Shown here: piece by piece, positions 1 to 11,096 of the stretch
Layout of the letters: each line of letters opens with the position of its first letter
How positions within the stretch are numbered: position 1 is the first letter of the stretch
Program-made: the position numbers and the translations under genes
The notes under the pieces: model-generated
Seen by the model: only the letters and a program-made list of their open reading frames with translations
The model's database searches: none
What the model was told of the DNA's origin: nothing
NCBI GenBank assembly: GCA_014529385.2
Contig: CM043947.1
Coordinates: 124,906,391 to 124,970,390, forward strand
Reading direction: 5' to 3'
Source of the DNA: Adiantum capillus-veneris
Lineage: Eukaryota > Streptophyta > Polypodiopsida > Polypodiales > Pteridaceae
DNA length: 64,000 nt

Positions 1-3000
1 CTGTTTCAATAGAGTTAATTGGACAAGAGGTGGAGCTTGGAACCAACCCCCATATAAAACTATCATGGTCACTCAAGTGGTAAGAAAGAATAACCTTTAA
101 GATATAGACTTATAGGTTGGACAAGTGGTGGACCTTAACACCTACATATTTCTTAATATAATGACATAGAGTGGAAAAGTGGTGAATCTTGAGACAAAAC
201 CACTCATTCTACTAGCGATAATAGCTTGGACAAGTGGTGGCCTTGAATGTAAACCCCCCATGTACAAAATATCCTGGGTTTAAGGGTATTTCGATGAAGC
301 CTAGAATCTTGGAGACATGGGCAGCTTGCTTCTCTTCATGTTTCGATGGAGCCTATCTTCACCAATGGGGGATCATCCTCTTTAAATGTCTCAATGGAGC
401 CTAGCTTGGACAAGTGGTGGACCTTTGCTTCTCTCTATGTTTCCATAGAGTGAGCTTGGACAAGTGGTGGACCTTGGAACCAAACCCCCATGTAAACATA
501 TCATGGTCATTCCAAGTGGTGTGAAATAATACCCTTTAAGATCTAGCCTTATAGGTTGGACAAGTGGTCGACCTTAAAACCTAGATCTTCTTAATATAAC
601 GACATAGAGTGGAAAAGTGGTGAATCTTGAGACCAAACGACTCATGCTACTAAGGATAATAGGTTGACAAGTGGTGGACCTTGAATGTATACCCCCCATG
701 TATGAAATATCATGGGTTTAGGTATTTCAATGGAGCCTAGCATCTTGGAGACATGGTGCAGCTTGCTTCTCTTCATGTTTCAATGGAGCCTATCTTTGAC
801 AAATGGTGGAGCATCCTTCTCTCCATGTTTCAATGGAGCCTAGCTTGGACAAGTGGTGGACCTTTGCTTCTCTCTATGTTTCAATAGATTTAGCTTGGAC
901 AAGTGGTGGGCCTTGTAACCAAACTCCATGTAAAACCTATCATGGTAACTCCAAGTGGTGAGAAAGAATAAAGTTTAAGATATAGCCTTATAGGTTGGAC
1001 AAGTGGTGGACTTAGCACCCAGATATTCTTAATATAATGACATAGAGTGGAAAAGTGGTGAATCTTGAGACCAAACCACTCATGCTACTAGAGATAATAG
1101 GTTGGGACAAGTGGTGGACCTTGAATGTAAACCCCCATGTACGAAATATCATGGGTTTAAGGTATTTCAATGGAGATTAGCATCTTGGAGACATGGTGTA
1201 GCTTGCTTCTCTTCATGTTTCAATGGAGCGTATCTTGGACAAATGGTGGAGCATCCTTCTCTCCATGTTTCAATGGACCCTAGCTTGGACAAGTGGTGGA
1301 CCTTTGCTTCTCTATGTTTCAATAGAGTTATCTTGGACAAGTGGTGGACCTTGGGACCAAACCCCCATGTAAAACCTATCATGGTCACTCCAAGTGGTGA
1401 GAAAGAATAACCCTTAAGATATAGCCTTATAGGTTGGACAAGTGGTGGACCTTAACACCCAGATATTCTTAATATAATGACATAGAGTGAAAAAGTGGTG
1501 AATCTTGAGACCAAACCACTCATTCTACTAGCGTTAATAGGTTGGACAAGTGGTGGAACTTGAATGTAAACCCCCCATGTTTCAATAGAGTTAGCTTCGA
1601 CAAATGATAGGCATCCTTCTCTCCATGTTTCAATGGAGCCTAGCTTGGACAACTGGTGGACCTTTGTTTCTCTCTATGTTTCAATAGAGTTAGCTTGGAC
1701 AAGTGGTGGACCTTGGAACCAAACCCCCATGTAAAACATATCATGGACATTTCAAGTGGTGAGAAATAATACCCTTTAAGATATACCCTTATAGGTTGGA
1801 CAAGTGGTCGACCTTAACACACAGATCTTCTTAACGTAATGACATAGAGTGGAAAAGTGGTGAATCTTGAGACCAAACCACTCATGCTACTAGAGATAAT
1901 AGGTTCGACAATTGGTGGACCTTGAATGTAAACTCCCCATGTACAAAATATCGTGTGTGTAAGGTATTTCAATGGATCTTAGCATCTTGGAGACATGGTG
2001 CAGCTTGGTTCTCTTCATGTTTCAATAGAGTTAGCTTCGACAAATGATAGAGCATCCTTCTCTCCATGTTTCAATGGAGCCTAGCTTGGACAAGTGGTGG
2101 ACCTTTGTTTCTCTCTATGTTTCAATAGAGTTAGCTTGGACAAGTGGTGGACCTTGGAACCAAACCCCCATGTAAAACATATCATGGACATTTCAAGTGG
2201 TGAGAAATAATACACTTTAAGATATACCCTTATAGGTTGGACAAGTGGTCGACCTTAACACACAGATCTTCTTAACGTAATGACATAGAGTGAAAAAGTG
2301 GTGAATCTTGAGACCAAACCACTCATGCTACTAGTGATAATAGGTTGGAAAAGTGGTGGACCTTGAATGTAAACCCCCCATGTACGAAATATCATGGGTT
2401 TAAGATATTTCAATGGAGCCTAGCATTTTGGAGACATGGTGCAGCTTGCTTCTCTTCATGTTTCAATCGAACCTGGCTTGGACAAATGGTGGAGCATCCT
2501 TCTCTCCATTTTTCAATGGAGCCTAGCTTGGACAAGTGGTGGACCTTTGATTCTCTCTATGTTTCAATAGAGTTAGCTTGGACAAGTGGTGGACCTTGGA
2601 ACCAGACCCCTTTGTAAAACCTATCATGTGCATTCCAAGTGGTGGTAAATAATACCATTTTAGATATAGCCTTATAGGTTGGACAAGTGGTGGACCTTAA
2701 CACCCAGATCTTCTTAATATAATGACATAGAGTGGAAAAGTGGGAATCTTGAGACCAAACCACTCATGCTACTAGGGAGAATAGGTTGGACAAGTGTGTG
2801 GACCTTGAATTTAAACCCCACATATACAAAATATCGTGTGTTTTAGGTATTTCAATGGAGCCTAGCATCTCGAAGACATGGTGCATATTGCTTCTCTTCA
2901 TGTTTCAATGGAGCCTATTTTGGACAAATGGTGGAGCATCCTTCTCTCCATGTTTCAATGGACCCTAGATTGGACAAGTGGTGGACCTTTGCTTCTCTCT

Positions 3001-3165
3001 ATGTTTCAATATAGTTAGCTATATTAGACAATTAGTAGTAGTAGACCTCGAATCTCCATGTTGTCTAGAGCTGAGCTTGGACAAGTGGTGGACCTTACTT
3101 CTCCCTTCCCTTAGTTTACTAGCTTAAAGATTACTATGTATACTTGCTTAGATCTAACTTGAACA
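1..3165 (+). repeat. Satellite-like tandem array, ~440-bp unit, + orientation
   Basis: An anchor phrase (gacatagagtggaaaagtgg and close variants) recurs near 161, 601, 1041, 1481, 1841, 2281 and 2724. The period is therefore about 440 bp, with one unit about 80 bp short. Each unit holds several imperfect copies of the box TTGGACAAGTGGTGGACCTT, each followed by a stretch like ctctctatgtttcaatagag, so the unit is itself built from subrepeats of about 45-55 bp. Open frames in it of 60-102 codons are rich in KWWT and SLHVSM strings that simply mirror the repeat; I do not regard them as genes. The array stops about 85 bp before the splice acceptor of the first coding exon, so it probably lies in the 5' intron or upstream region of that gene. 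Confidence 0.9.
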
Positions 3166-3253
3166 AGTGGTGGAACTTGTATTCACACAAACTTAATTCA
3201 TTACAAAAAAGTATATGCTAAAATAACATTTGGTTTTTTTTGTTTCAGGAAAG

Positions 3254-5903
3254 ATGGCTCCAAAAAAACAGGTTGCAAGGGTTGCTGTCTCAGTTGACTA
3301 TACTTGCAATGATGTTAGGAAATGGTATTTGGACATACATGGTATAGAGGGTGCACAATTTCATAAGGTGCATCTATTTATTGCCAAAAAGGAGAATGAC
3401 AGCTTGTTTGAAGATGTTGGACAAGTTGTGGAAGCATCTGTCTCTGTAGTTGATAGTCATCCGGAGGTGGAATGCATTGACATTCTAGTTCCAATGAATC
3501 TAGAATTTCAACTATCTCCAGGAGCATATGCATTGGAGCGCATGTCTAGAAACAAAGAAGAGACAATGTTTTCTCGAGGATGGAAGTTTGCAGAATCAAA
3601 TCCAAACATCACAGCAGATCAACTTCAAAGCTCCATCATTGCCACACTACAACGAAAAAAGGTGAAAGCTTCACGACACCATCCACAAAGAAGCAAGCAA
3701 AAGTGCAAAAAGTAGCAGCTAAGCGAACTAGTTCCATTTTGGATGTAGACAAGGCATCTTTGGCATCCTCATCAACAGAGGGTTCAATGTCAAAGATGAG
3801 AATTGTGGATCCAGATGTTTTAGAAGCTGAGGCCATGAAAGGACAAGAAAAAGATACAGGTGGAATGAATAAGTACATAAATTATTTTCCTTTCAATATA
3901 GGGAATTTGATATCCCTATTCAAAATTGTTGGCTTGCTCCTGATCACTATAATGCACGTATTATGGATAAAAAAACACGCTGAAAGTGTGTTATTTGGAT
4001 TTTCACGGAGTACGACCAAACCTGCAGCATGTGCATATTTGATGCCTGTTCGAAATGCAAAATCAAAGAAGGGGACTCCTTTGGCAGTAGAAGAGGTAGA
4101 GGAGCAAAAAATTAAAGATTATCATTATTGGATTCTTGATGGGCAGCATTCAATCTATGCTGCAAAAGTTTTGCTTCACAATGAACAAAACAACAAAGAG
4201 ATATTTGAAAGACTGATTAGCGTGTATAAATTTAGAAAGGCTCGCATTGTTGTGAATGCTCCTCCATTTGTTGCAACTGCTATATCTGCCATTGCAAATG
4301 AGGAGGCTCAGGCATTGTATGTCAAGCAACCTTACAGCCAAATATTGAGACATTTACGGAGTCAATGGATCTTCTCAGGACGACCACCAAAGGCAGCAAG
4401 TGGAATTGCAGAGGGACATGCATCTCGTGCCGGATGGGATGTAAGTTATTTTCTTTGTCTTTTTGATAGTGTTTAATTAACAAATCTTGCTCAATAGTTT
4501 AATTATTTCTCTATTTCTTTTTAGGCTTTTCTTCGATTGGCAAGAATGAGTGCAGCAGCAAGTTGGATTGCTAAACAGCACACATGGTCACGTACTCTGA
4601 TTTAGTTTATGATTGCTGGATAGAAATCATTGAAAAGCTAGAAGAGGAGAATAAGAAACCCCCAACAACTGTATTTAGATACCTTTGTGGCCTTGAGGAA
4701 TCAGAGGTAAAGACTATTCAAGAAGAGATTAGAGATGAGAAGATTTTACTGTCAAAGAGTGCAAAGGATGGTGATGCAACTGACATGTATGATCGAATCA
4801 AGCAGTTGAAGCAAGACAAATTGATTCAAGATGCACTTCTTGAAGGCTTCAACAATTTGAATGAGTCTTCACCATGTAAAGACTGGGAGGAGGTGGTCAA
4901 AATGTATAACATCAATGATGTTGTTTATAAAACAATTTTAATGCTATGCGAGGAATGGATCAAATCTAGTTTGACGCGTGGAACAAAGAAAATGGCTTTT
5001 CCAGATGGAGCAATAAAATACATGCAATGGGCAATTCACCTTCAAAAGAGAAAACTGAGCCTAGAGATTTGCCATGGTCAATCTATGTGGTGAGCCTACA
5101 AATGGAAGGCAATCTCTACTTGATGCGCCACTTCAATAATAAAGTGCCTATTGGCTTATGTGTTTTAGATATGACAAAAAAACGTTGGAGGCAATTTGAA
5201 GTGGAGTGAGGAGACATTTAACAATGCTTTGGATGGATCTTGGCTATTGCTGGAGGGTCAACAGATCCTGGATTTGTCTTTCTTGCATTTGTGGATTTCA
5301 CTAACTTCACAAAATTGCAATGTGCCTTTCACGCCATGGGAGATAATCTGAGCTACCATTGTTGTGGTGCATTGCATCACTTTCCATCAGCTCCTTGCAA
5401 AGGAGCAATTCAATTCCTAACAGTTATTGCCTTCTTGGGACAAGGCAATGCATTTGAAGACCTGAGAAGAAGATCAGAGGAACATCCCATGCCAATTGAT
5501 TGTTCTCTTCTTCAAGTAGCAGATAACGATATGTCAGATTTGCAATATTTGGAGGCCAAAAAAAGAGCTTTGGTCAAGCACTACATTCGTACATATTGTT
5601 TTGAAGACCGCAAGCTTGTTGATGTTTTTGGTGATGGCTCCTTGGTTGCACAAGAAGGAATACAACAGAAAAAAGAAGTTATATGCTTAATTGATAGTGT
5701 GGAGGAGGCAAAAAACGTGGAGACCATGCTGCTAGACTTTGCTAAGTCTCATGAAGATATAGAAAAATGGGTTGGACTTCAACAATCCACTTCGCAATCA
5801 GATGACATTGTGCCTGTTACAGAGGAGTGCTCTCCACAAAGAGAAGAAGAAGAACAACAACAACATCCTCTGTCAATGGAGGACTTTTTGGAAATGGAGA
5901 CAC
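3254..5903 (+). CDS. ParB-fold-like plus amino-methyltransferase-like gene, exons 3,254-4,440 and 4,525-5,903, frame-broken
   Basis: The first ATG (MAPKKQVARV) follows a clear acceptor (ttttgtttcag, ending at 3,248). The first ~150 codons are unrecognised. From about 3,900 the sequence reads like a ParB/sulfiredoxin fold: IPIQNCWLAPDHYNAR in one frame, then YWILDGQHSIYAAKVLL, matching the family pattern of NxR followed by a DGxHR-type motif, here without the Arg. A perfect donor (gtaagt, 4,441) and acceptor (4,524) bound an 84-bp intron. The second exon is rich in charged helix, then has a DLPW segment near 5,070 and VDVFGDGSLVAQEG near 5,615, which resemble motif IV and the FxGxG motif I of beta-class amino-methyltransferases, in the beta-class order. 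Bacterial and phage proteins combine ParB-like and methyltransferase domains, which supports the reading by analogy. Frame shifts occur near 3,655, 3,970, 4,600, 5,070, 5,180 and 5,250. It may be a pseudogene or carry assembly indels. The ORF would stop at 5,914, just past a gtatgt donor at 5,904. Confidence 0.6.
4441..4524 (+). other. 84-bp GT-AG intron
   Basis: The donor reads gat|gtaagt and the acceptor is a T-rich tract ending tttttag. The reading frame before (AGWD) continues after it (AFLRLARMSAAASW) in phase 0. The length and T-rich 3' end are normal for plant introns. Confidence 0.8.
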
Positions 5904-8492
5904 GTATGTTTTGAGTTTCTTGTGCATGTTAGTGTTTCTTGTTACTGATTTGATACTCTTAATGTTAGATTTTTCTTTATATAGTATTGATTGAGTTTGT
6001 ATTTTTTATCTCAAGCATTCAAGGTTTGAATGTAAATAATAAATTACTTGAGTTTTTGAATGGTGGATCTTTAGACTAAAACTATAACATTTAATACTCA
6101 CAAAGACTTAATTACTTAAGAGCTTGAACTCAATAAGTTTTGGACCTTTTATCAATACCCCCTTGATATGATACATTAGATCATAGCATGGTTAAATGGT
6201 GATGCTTCATAAATTGAACCTAGCTTAGACAGGTGTTGGAGCCTAAATTTAAACTAACCTTGCTAGAAGGGAGCTTATGTTTGGACTTTGAGAACTAGCA
6301 TAAGTAATCAATTAGAGCATAGATTAGACATGTGGTGGTGGCCTTAGAGACCAAAATCTTAATGAGCTTGTAAGGTATTTAAGTACTGCAATTTACTTAG
6401 TTTTAGTACTCACTAAAGGCATAGCTTGACAAAAGGTGGACCTTACATGGATCCTAATTTCAAGAGTGTGGTAGACCTTCAAACCAAGATCATATAGCTT
6501 GGACATGTGGTGGACCTTGCATGGAGACTAGTTTAGACAAGTGTGGTACACCTTGTAACCAACACCCATTTGTTATATTAGCTTGGACAAGTGGTGGACC
6601 TTGCTTTTATGTTTCAATGGAGCATATTTTGGACACGGTGGTAGACCTTGTTTCTCTCCATGCTCAATGAGAGAAAACATTAGCTTGACAAGTGGTGGAC
6701 CTTGCTTTTATGTTTTAAAGGAGCATATTTCGGACAAGTGGTAGACCTTGTTTCCTCTCCATGGTTCAATGGAACCCACCTTAGACAAGTGAAGTACCTT
6801 GAAACAACCCCATAATACAACCTATCTAAATAGGTTGAAAATTGGTGGTATATGAAACCATCCATGATAGAGCATAGTTAGGTGAAAAACGTAGTGGTCC
6901 TTATATCAATCACCCATGCATAGCTTGGACAAGTGGTGGACCTTGATTCTCTCTATGTTTTTGGATCCTATCTTGGACATAGATATATCTTACTATTTCC
7001 ATGCTTCAATGGATTGTAGCTTGGATAAGGAGTGGACCTTCAAACAAAACTCCACAGCATAGTATATATTAACAATTCATGGGTTTTATAGAGATTTTCT
7101 TGCCTATTTTGGAGAGTTGGTACACCTTTATTCTCCATTCTTCAATGGATCTGAGGTTGGACAAGCGGAGCTGGAGAAGTGGTCAACCTAAAATGAAACC
7201 TCCCATGCTACAACAACCATCATAGATCGTATATGTAGTGGAACCTTGAAATCTCTTTTATGTCCCTAGCTTAGAGAAGCATTGCACTCTTTATTATCTC
7301 CATACATGAAGGCAAGGTTGGACAAGTGGTGGACCTTCAAACCAGAATCTCTATGCAATAATAGGCAAGTGGTGGAGCTTGTTTTCTCCATGTTCCAATG
7401 GAGCCTAGCTTAGACAAACAATGGAGCTTGCTTCTCTCCATGTTTCAATGGATCCTAGCTTAGAAAAGTGGTGGAGCTTTGATTCTCTCCATGTTCCAAT
7501 GGACCATAGCTTAGACAAAGTGTTAGACCGTGAAAAAAACCCCCCCGTATACAACATATTATGGAGTTTTCATGTTTTCAATGGCACCTAGCTTGGAAAA
7601 ATGGTAGAGCTTGCTTCTCTTTATGTTTCAATGGATCCAATCTTAGCCAAGTGGTGGACCTTGAAACAAGAATCCCCCCCCCCATGTACAACGTATTATG
7701 GGTTTTGAAAGCACTGGGAGAAAATAATAGCTTTGATAAGTGGTGGACCTTGCTTCTCTCCATGCTTCAATGGAGCCGAGGTTGGACACATGTTGGAGAG
7801 AAGATGGTTGCCCATGAAATAGGACCATGCATGCTATAATCAATCATATGTTGTACACATGGTGGACCTTGCAATTGTTTTATATACCTAACTTGGACAA
7901 GTGGAGGACCCTTGATTACCTCCAGATATCAACAACAAGTCAAGTTTGGACAAGTGCAGTACCACCAAACCAGAATCTCTATGCTACAATAGAGTATAGG
8001 TAGGACACGCAGTGAACCTTGATATCAAACCATCCATGCTACTAGAGATGATAGGTTTCAAATGTGGTGGAACCTTGTATCAATGTTCTATGTGTAGTTT
8101 TTGACTAGTGATAGACCTTGAAACTAATCCCTCTAGGCTACAAGAAAAAAGAGATGGATGAGGAGGCTAGACTACTTTTGTTGCATCAATGCATCCCATG
8201 TTACCACATATACTATAGGGTTCTTGGATAAGTGTTGGATCTTGTGTCAATGCTCCATGTCTAGCTTGGACAAGTGGTGGACCTTGGTTCTCTCTATGCT
8301 TCAAATGGGCAATAGATTGGAGACATAGTGGCCTTTTTTTTTCCAATGATTTTATTTTTTGGAAACCTTGGAGGCACCATGTAAGAGGCACTCTAAGTCT
8401 TCCATACAATAGACCTATTGGACTATAAATATAATGATATCTTTCTTTGATATTGTCATTATTTTATGCATAATATTTTCTTCTCTTTGCAG
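5904..8492 (+). repeat. Putative satellite-filled intron (degenerate + array)
   Basis: The donor gtatgt at 5,904 leaves one base of a codon. The acceptor ttctctttgcag at about 8,492 opens an exon that needs exactly one carried base. In between, from about 6,100 to 8,400, are diverged boxes of the type ttggacaagtggtggacctt (for example near 6,582, 6,925, 7,318 and 8,268) with catgtttcaatgga spacers, all in + orientation and much less regular than 1-3,165. No other open coding stretch stands out. That this is one intron is an inference from phase and position. Confidence 0.55.
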
Positions 8493-9116
8493 ACACAAAG
8501 GAGTTAAGTGATAAAAAAACTAGATGTATTTCACACTATGATTGGCATGAAGATCCTTTTGGGACACCAACTTTTCCTATTCCCAAAGATGTAATTTTTC
8601 ATATTAACGGTGTGGATTTTGAAGTGCGACTTTCATGTATTGAAGGAGCTGGTTATGGGCTATTTGTGCATACTACCCTGGAAAGTGGTTTGACTATTCT
8701 AAACTATGGAGGGCATAAGTATAGATTTCAAGACTGGAAAAAGATATGCAAAATATTTCCAAGAGCTTATAAATATTCTCTTCTAGAGGATCCAAACATA
8801 GAAAAAGAGGAAGATCAATCATACATTATTGGTTGTGTAGAAGAAGGAAACGTGTCGGGCTATATAAATAGTTCTCACAGTACAAATTTCTATCCCAACG
8901 TACGCTATACATTTGATCCAAATTTGCCAACCTTGGCATAAATGCACCTCTTCACACATCAAGTCAGAAGAATATGGCCATGTATGCATTGAGACTATTT
9001 GTCAAGTTGAAGCAGGAGAAGAGTGTTTTCTGACTATAACTTTACTTGACATTGTAAAGTATTGTACATGGATGGAAATCTCAAGTCCATGCATCATTTT
9101 CATTTTTCATGGATGA
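8493..9116 (+). CDS. SET-domain-like exon, one frame shift
   Basis: The frame is open from the acceptor at 8,492, so the GTG at 8,612 is not a start. Visible SET hallmarks in order are GAGYGLFVHTTLESGLTILNYGG (first 20 residues shown by GAGYGLFVHTT plus ILNYGG), the N-x-x-x-Y-I-N-S-S block NVSGYINSSHS with PNV following, and a C-terminal GEECFLTI in place of the usual GEE-L-x-x-Y. SET proteins methylate lysines, usually on histones; whether this one is active cannot be told. The frame is lost at about 8,938, where TAA follows NLPTLA, and resumes in another frame (KCTSSHIKSEEYGHV) through the GEE motif, so one base is missing or two are extra. The upstream exon (3,254-5,903) joins it in phase 1. 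The 3' splice donor is not resolved; the open frame ends at 9,116. Confidence 0.6.
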
Positions 9117-9691
9117 AATCTCAAGTGAATATAACATTTGATTATTGTTTAGTTTATGCTCAACGAGAATCTAAAGTGCTCTTATGCTTTGTGTGTTGTC
9201 TAAATTATTTGACTACCTTGGCCATAGAATCTTGATTCTTCTACTAGATTTGTGATAAATCTTACCAAAATTTAATCAATGTCTAGGTTGGACAAGTGGT
9301 GGGGCTTCAAACATTACTGTCTTAAACAAGTGGAGTTATCTTACTTGAATAAGTGGTGGCCTTTGAATCCAAATCTAAGCCAAATCTCTAATTGTTTGCT
9401 TGTAGTGTAGGTTGGACATTTGGTGGACCTTGTATCCATGTTTCCTCAACAGGGTGGCTTTTAGTTTTCACTTTAAGTACTCATCTTTAATAAAGTGTAG
9501 GATGGAAAATGTTGAGTTAGTAAATTATATTTTAGACAAGTGGTGTTTGGTGTACGAATGCTGAAAATGGTTGCAAGGATTCTAACAACGACTTTACCTT
9601 AAATAAATTTCTTACTAGGAGTTCTACATATAAATATGGTGAATAAAATTCTAGTGGTTTTGAGATACCATTTGTGTGTGTGTTTTCTTAG
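9117..9691 (+). other. Spacer or intron with a few satellite boxes
   Basis: There is no open coding stretch. Three or four diverged boxes (near 9,283, 9,345, 9,413 and 9,535) match the satellite of 1-3,165 in + orientation. It ends in a pyrimidine-rich acceptor (gtgtgtgttttcttag) at 9,691. Confidence 0.5.
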
Positions 9692-10887
9692 ATTCACAAA
9701 CTGGGATGGATAATGCTCCTATGGTTCAGTCAACAACTATAGAATCCATAGATTCTATGGTTTCTAAAGTGCCCAAGATGGATGATATTTCTATACTAGA
9801 GTCTAGTGTTGTGCAACTTGAGCAAGCTTCCAATAATGAGAACCAAGAAATCGATGCTTCCAAAATGCAACATACATCAAAAGAGACTGAAAAGTCCACT
9901 CACGAGCTATTGCCAATTGGTACTACGTCATGTAGCGTAGATGTTGAGAAATCCATGCTTACAATTATATTGGATTTAAATGGTCTATTGTTGAAACGTT
10001 CCCCTCAACCATCCTCACACCACAACTCAGTGCAAATGGATTCAAAAAGATATATTATACTCAGGCCAGGTTGCATCCAATTCTTGAAGACTATTTTACA
10101 GAGGTTTAATGTTGCAATTTGGTCGACAGCTACTAGGAATAATGTGTATCAAATCCTTGCATCACTAAACAACTTAGCTGAGGATACATTGCCTTTCTTT
10201 GCAATTTGGTTGCAAGATGTTTGCTACACCTCTCAAACTCAAAAATTGTTTAGACCCGACAATCCAAACGTTGAGGCAATGTTGAAGCCTCTAGCCAAAA
10301 TTGCCATGGGGTTTGAATGTGATCCACAAAGAACAGTGCTTATTGATGACTCTCCTTACAAGGGATGTATTTCACCAGCAAAAAATTGCATTTTTCCACC
10401 ACAATTTGATGCTGAGAAGATGGTTGACAATATGCTCTTGGAGGAGCTACTGCCATACTTGATTTAGCTTGATGAGAGAAGGGATGTGCGTGATTTAATT
10501 GCTTCTAATCGTTATGGACAACCTTTAGTGACAAAAATAGTGAATACAAACAAATCAGGAGTATTGGAAGCAAAAAATGATGTTTGGTCAGCTAAGGTGT
10601 TCTTTACAAGAAGAATACCACCTGCGAAAGGTGACACATGGATGAAACTATCATTGAAAATGCAAGTGACACAAGCCACCGCAATGAAATGAGAAGAGCC
10701 CAAATACAAGAGATCTTAGCAAAGGAGCGTAAACCCATTTAAAGCATGAAGGCGTCACAATTGACCACTTTAGCTAGGCAATTGGGTTGTAACACAAAAG
10801 GAGTTTGAAGGCAACCACAGCAAAGGCTTATATAAATAAGGTGAAAGCTGAGAACAATCTTCTAAGGCTGGATAGAAAGCAACCCTA
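9692..10887 (+). CDS. FCP1-like HAD phosphatase-like exon, degenerate catalytic motif
   Basis: The exon opens at an acceptor and reads in phase 1 into SQTGMDNAPMVQS. About 90 codons of low-similarity N-terminus are followed by a recognisable FCP1/NIF-type HAD core: TIILDLNGLLLK (motif I, normally DxDGTL/DLDGLLL), RPGCIQFLKT, VAIWSTA (motif II, usually WTAS) and VLIDDSPYK (motif III). FCP1-type enzymes dephosphorylate the C-terminal repeat of RNA polymerase II and related proteins. The second Asp of motif I is Asn here, which in this family should cripple or abolish phosphatase chemistry. A TAG at 10,465 interrupts the frame, which then continues (LDERRDVRDLIASNRYGQ). A further shift near 10,640 leads to RRAQIQEILAKERKP, and another near 10,797 to a Lys-rich tail ending about 10,887. 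Probably pseudogenised or assembled with small errors. Confidence 0.65.
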
Positions 10888-10981
10888 AGGTACTAGTGAC
10901 ATGTCATATATTCTTGATACACATACTTGAACACTCATGTGCATGGTATCTAACAAATCTTTCTTTTTTTCCTTCCTGCAG

Positions 10982-11096
10982 GATCTTACAAAGGATACTA
11001 CTAGATGGAGCTCAATCAATAGAGATTTTGATATGTTTGCTCAAAATAATGAAGCAGTCACCTACATTTTTTGTTTATCAATTTCTTGAGAGACTT
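10982..11096 (+). other. Possible short 3' exon
   Basis: A strong acceptor (cttttttttccttcctgcag) precedes an open stretch starting DLTKDTTRWSSINRD and ending TGA near 11,096. A donor-like aag|gtacta lies at about 10,889, which would give a 93-bp intron. The upstream frame may stop at TAA just before that donor, so the linkage is uncertain. Confidence 0.3.

Noticed and set aside
1102-2968. Open frames of 60-102 codons in the + satellite (and similar ones on the - strand in the inverted arrays)
   Set aside because: Their residues only echo the repeat (KWWT, SLHVSM, FNGA), they change frame from unit to unit and end at unit variations. No start or splice context.
3880-3975. A transmembrane segment (LISLFKIVGLLLITIMHVLW) in the first gene
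   Set aside because: Another frame of the same bases gives a hydrophilic ParB-like segment that fits the neighbouring domain, so the hydrophobic run is probably an out-of-frame reading.
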